From: an uncultured Flammeovirgaceae bacterium
GTDB lineage: Bacteria > Bacteroidota > Bacteroidia > Cytophagales > Cyclobacteriaceae
Direction of reading: 5' to 3'
NCBI GenBank assembly: GCA_937138955.1
Contig: CAKZPJ010000663.1
Location: forward strand, 1-7,087
DNA length: 7,087 nucleotides
The notes below the pieces were generated by a model. That model did not search any database and had not been told where the DNA came from. It worked only from the letters and a program-made list of their open reading frames with translations. Shown here piece after piece: positions 4,523 through 7,087 of the stretch (the first letter of the stretch is position 1; every line of letters starts with the position of its first letter). Made by a program: the position numbers and the translations under genes.

Positions 4523-6970
4523 GTGATACAAAGCTACCTCAAAATCGCCTACCGTAACCTAATTAAGAATAAGGTTTTTAGCTTAATTAATATTCTGGGT
4601 TTAGCGATCGGGATGGCTGCTTGTCTGCTCATCGTTCACTACGTAGGTTTCGAGCTCAGCTATGATACTTTTCATCCGAACGCGGATCGTGTTTACCGAG
4701 TAGCTTTGGAGAAGTATCAACCAAATGGTGAAAGTATTTCTCTAGCAACTAACTTTAATGCGTTACCGAAGGCAATTGGAGAATATGTGCCTGAAGTAGA
4801 AGTTGCTTCTATGTCACACCGTTCAGTGGGTATTTGGATATTTACCCGCAATCAAGGTAGTGAAACCGTACAATTTCAGGAAGATCACCTGCTTTATGCC
4901 GACCAGCATTTCCTACGTGTTTTTAAGTATAATTGGTTAGCGGGCGACCCATTGCAAGCATTGGCTTCGCCCTATGCTTTAGTACTCACTGAGTCGATGG
5001 TAGCTAAATACTTTGGACAAGATGCGGAAGCAGAGGATATTATCGGGCAAAGTTTAAAGGTTAGTTTTTACTCCTACGATATAGACCATACCATCACAGG
5101 GATTATTGAAGATGTTCCTAATAATACTCATTTACCCTTCGATGCACTGTTGAGTTCAACCTCTTTTGAGGCTCTTTATCCGGAAGAAAATTTTGCAGAA
5201 AACTGGAAGTGGTACGATACCTTCGTTTACATTCGTAGCCAACCGGGTATCTCCCAAAATCAGCTAAATACTCAACTACAATCTTTACTAGAAGCCAACA
5301 GTGAGGCAATGGGTGAGGGGACGGAAGCGAAGAGCAGAATCATTCTTCAACCGCTCACCGATATTCATCTGCACTCGCATCTGCAACAGGAGGCAGAAGT
5401 AAACGGCAGTTTTCAGCAAGTGATTTTTCTAATCGTTATCGCATTTGCGTTAGTAATGGTGGCTAGTCTTAACTACGTGAATATGCACACCGCCCAGTCG
5501 CTGAAACGAATGCGGGAAGTGGGTATTCGTAAATACGTAGGGGCTGGAAAGCGACAACTGAGTACGCAGGCATTGATTGAGACTGGCTTGATTTTGCTTA
5601 TCTCTTTACTGCTCACGTTTACCGCTATTCAATTACTTCTACCTCAGATTCAATCGTGGTTGGGTTTTACTAGTCAGGGGGTCAGTTCGTACACTATCCT
5701 GTTTTCATTGCTTAGTATCAGTATGGTACTAATACTCATCGGTAGCTATCCAACCTATTTTATGGCTGGTTTCGAGCCAGTAAAAGCAATTCAGGGAAAA
5801 TATACAGGAAGAAAGAGCTTTCACCGGGTACAAAGAGTGCTGGTAGGCTTTCAGCTCTTTATTGCTCTGCTCGCCATCGTATTTACGTTCATGTTGCACC
5901 AACAGTATCAGTTTATGCAGGATCAGTTTTTGGGTTTCGACGATCAGGTATTAGTATTTTCGGCACCTACGGTGCAAGCCGAACGAGGCTCCGACACTTA
6001 TGGAAAGAAAGTAAAAACATTTAAAAACGACCTACTTCAATTGAGTGCTATTCGCTGGGTAACAGCTTCTACTCATATACCCGGTGTTCCGGTGGAGTAT
6101 AGCATCAGCCGGATACATGCCGAAGGCCAGGATGCCAGCCAGGCCATTGATATGAACTTTATTGGAATTGACTCCGACTATATCAAAACATTCGGTTTAG
6201 AGATATTAGCTGGAGAAAATTTCTTGCCGGAACGACCAGCCGGCGAAGATGCTTATATTCTGAATGAGTCTGCCGCTCGGGCTTTGGGTTTTATCGACTT
6301 TGAAGCAGCCATTGGGCAGTACGTCATTCACCACAATAAAAAACATGAGCTCCAGGCAATAGTGAATGATTATCACCAGAAATCTCTTCGAGAGCCTATT
6401 ACCCCTCTAACCTTTATTTACCGTCCAGCTCGCCACGAATATTTCTCGGTAAAGATTGCGGCTAATAAAACGACCGAATCTATTGATTACTTGTCAGCAT
6501 CGCTAAAAAAGCACTTCCCGGACAATCCGTTTATCTATTACTTTTTAGAAGAAGCGTTTGATCAATTATACGACGCTGATCAGCAGTATTCGTTATTCTT
6601 CAATATTTTGTCATTGCTCATTGTATTCATCGCTTGTCTGGGATTGTTCAGCATTGCTACTTTTTCTGCTCAGCAACGCACCAAAGAAGTTGGCATCCGA
6701 AAAGTGTTAGGAGCTACGGTGCAAAATATCGTAGTTCTACTTTCCTGGGATTTCATAAGATTAGTATTAGTCGCCAGTATTTTAGCGTTACCTATTGCCT
6801 ACTGGATTACCCAGCACTGGCTAGAAAATTATGCTTATCGAGTTGAGATCAACGGATGGTTGCTGCTGCTACCAGTAGTAGTTGTACTGCTTATTGCACT
6901 ATTAACTATTAGCTTTCAAACTATTCGCACAGCCTTAGCCAACCCAACCGATTCATTGCGGTACGAATAA
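4523..6970 (+). CDS. FtsX/MacB-type ABC transporter permease (complete, 815 aa, GTG start)
   Basis: This is the third permease of the array, with the same duplicated layout. Membrane segments lie near residues 19-41, 298-319, 350-374, 387-410, 439-458, 690-711, 745-763 and 778-799. Periplasmic domains lie at about 42-296 and 459-688, and the coupling motifs are EVGIRKYVGA (332-341) and EVGIRKVLGA (722-731). I chose the GTG at 4523 because it yields MIQSYLKIAYRNLIKNK, which aligns residue for residue with the second permease and gives 815 against 813 residues. A TTG at 4475 would add 16 residues unlike any family N-terminus, and there is no ATG between the two in this frame. No ATPase motifs are present. 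The first periplasmic domain differs clearly from that of the second permease, so the cargo or partner may differ. It is divergent from hicB, with 95 bases between the starts. Confidence 0.94.
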   Translation: MIQSYLKIAYRNLIKNKVFSLINILGLAIGMAACLLIVHYVGFELSYDTFHPNADRVYRVALEKYQPNGESISLATNFNALPKAIGEYVPEVEVASMSHRSVGIWIFTRNQGSETVQFQEDHLLYADQHFLRVFKYNWLAGDPLQALASPYALVLTESMVAKYFGQDAEAEDIIGQSLKVSFYSYDIDHTITGIIEDVPNNTHLPFDALLSSTSFEALYPEENFAENWKWYDTFVYIRSQPGISQNQLNTQLQSLLEANSEAMGEGTEAKSRIILQPLTDIHLHSHLQQEAEVNGSFQQVIFLIVIAFALVMVASLNYVNMHTAQSLKRMREVGIRKYVGAGKRQLSTQALIETGLILLISLLLTFTAIQLLLPQIQSWLGFTSQGVSSYTILFSLLSISMVLILIGSYPTYFMAGFEPVKAIQGKYTGRKSFHRVQRVLVGFQLFIALLAIVFTFMLHQQYQFMQDQFLGFDDQVLVFSAPTVQAERGSDTYGKKVKTFKNDLLQLSAIRWVTASTHIPGVPVEYSISRIHAEGQDASQAIDMNFIGIDSDYIKTFGLEILAGENFLPERPAGEDAYILNESAARALGFIDFEAAIGQYVIHHNKKHELQAIVNDYHQKSLREPITPLTFIYRPARHEYFSVKIAANKTTESIDYLSASLKKHFPDNPFIYYFLEEAFDQLYDADQQYSLFFNILSLLIVFIACLGLFSIATFSAQQRTKEVGIRKVLGATVQNIVVLLSWDFIRLVLVASILALPIAYWITQHWLENYAYRVEINGWLLLLPVVVVLLIALLTISFQTIRTALANPTDSLRYE
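6930..6970 (+). repeat. 41-base near-identical direct repeat, copy 2 (3' end of third permease)
   Basis: This is the partner of the repeat at 3967-4007, with 39 of 41 bases identical, ending exactly at the TAA stop. It encodes the conserved ALANPTDSLRYE tail. Together the two copies bracket the hicBA remnant and the third permease gene. Confidence 0.75.
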
Positions 6971-7087
6971 ATGTAGATTCTTTTAATCTTTTAATAACAG
7001 TTTGGTCACTTCTTCAACTCATCATTAGCGCGGTAGATAGTTTACTGTTCAGCTCGTTCCTTCAAAGCTCGATTCATAGCAACAAAT
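6971..7087. other. Unassigned 3' flank; possible end of another - strand gene
   Basis: No gene can be called here. On the - strand a frame open from the window edge reads FVAMNRALKERAEQ and stops at a TAA (7042-7044). After that stop the same frame continues TIYRANDELKK before a TGA. Fourteen open codons are too few to separate a real C-terminus from chance, but the orientation and position, just past a permease 3' end, match the two toxin-antitoxin modules upstream. A tandem duplication of TCTTTTAA lies at 6979-6994. No hairpin with a T-run is seen after the permease stop. Confidence 0.2.

Noticed and set aside
4449..4528. Repeated TTTACAGT before the third permease (about 4450 and 4518) as an operator pair
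   Set aside because: Eight bases repeated once in AT-rich DNA is expected by chance, and the copies show no symmetry or placement relative to a convincing promoter.
6979..6994. Tandem TCTTTTAA duplication after the third permease
   Set aside because: Two copies of a simple AT-rich octamer; not enough to call a functional repeat or terminator.
1..7087. Insertion sequences, tRNA genes, CRISPR arrays or prophage genes
   Set aside because: No transposase motifs, terminal inverted repeats, tRNA-like cloverleaf or spaced repeats were recognised on either strand.

Overview
This window looks like chromosomal DNA from a member of the Bacteroidota, most likely a Cytophagales-type bacterium. The main evidence is a tandem array of about 800-residue FtsX/MacB-type permeases of the kind that has expanded greatly in that phylum. 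They have an N-terminus of the NYxKIAYRxLxKNK type, a first membrane segment GLAIGMAACLLI, and a C-terminus ending in DSLRYE. The moderate, AT-leaning composition and the lack of clear Shine-Dalgarno sequences before the starts fit the same group. No taxonomic marker gene is present, so this placement is an inference.

Layout: (1) bases 1-848, + strand, the 3' part of a first permease whose start lies outside the window. (2) 887-1532, - strand, an apparently intact two-gene MntA/HepT (MNT-HEPN, type VII) toxin-antitoxin module, with the antitoxin gene first and an 11-base overlap. (3) 1566-4007, + strand, a complete second permease of 813 residues. (4) 4030-4427, - strand, a HicB/HicA toxin-antitoxin module with its ATGA overlap preserved, but with one in-frame TGA in each gene, so both are read as recent pseudogenes. 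(5) 4523-6970, + strand, a complete third permease of 815 residues, best started at a GTG. (6) 6971-7087, mostly unassigned sequence, possibly holding the last codons of another - strand gene.

The permeases belong to the ABC family whose two halves each combine a periplasmic MacB-type domain with FtsX-type membrane helices. None of the three chains carries an ATP-binding domain, so a separate ATPase must power them. It is not in this window, and the substrates cannot be read from the sequence.

The striking feature is the architecture. Each gap between tandem, same-strand paralogous permease genes is filled by an opposite-strand toxin-antitoxin module, of two unrelated families. Both modules start with the same arrangement, TATCTTT(A/G), five bases, then ATGAAG. 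The last two permease genes share an almost identical 41-base 3' end that flanks the hicBA pseudogenes plus the third permease. I propose, as inference only, that such modules may protect a recombination-prone paralog array from deletion, and that the hicBA copy has recently lost this role. Every component family is already known; nothing here proves a new biochemical system.
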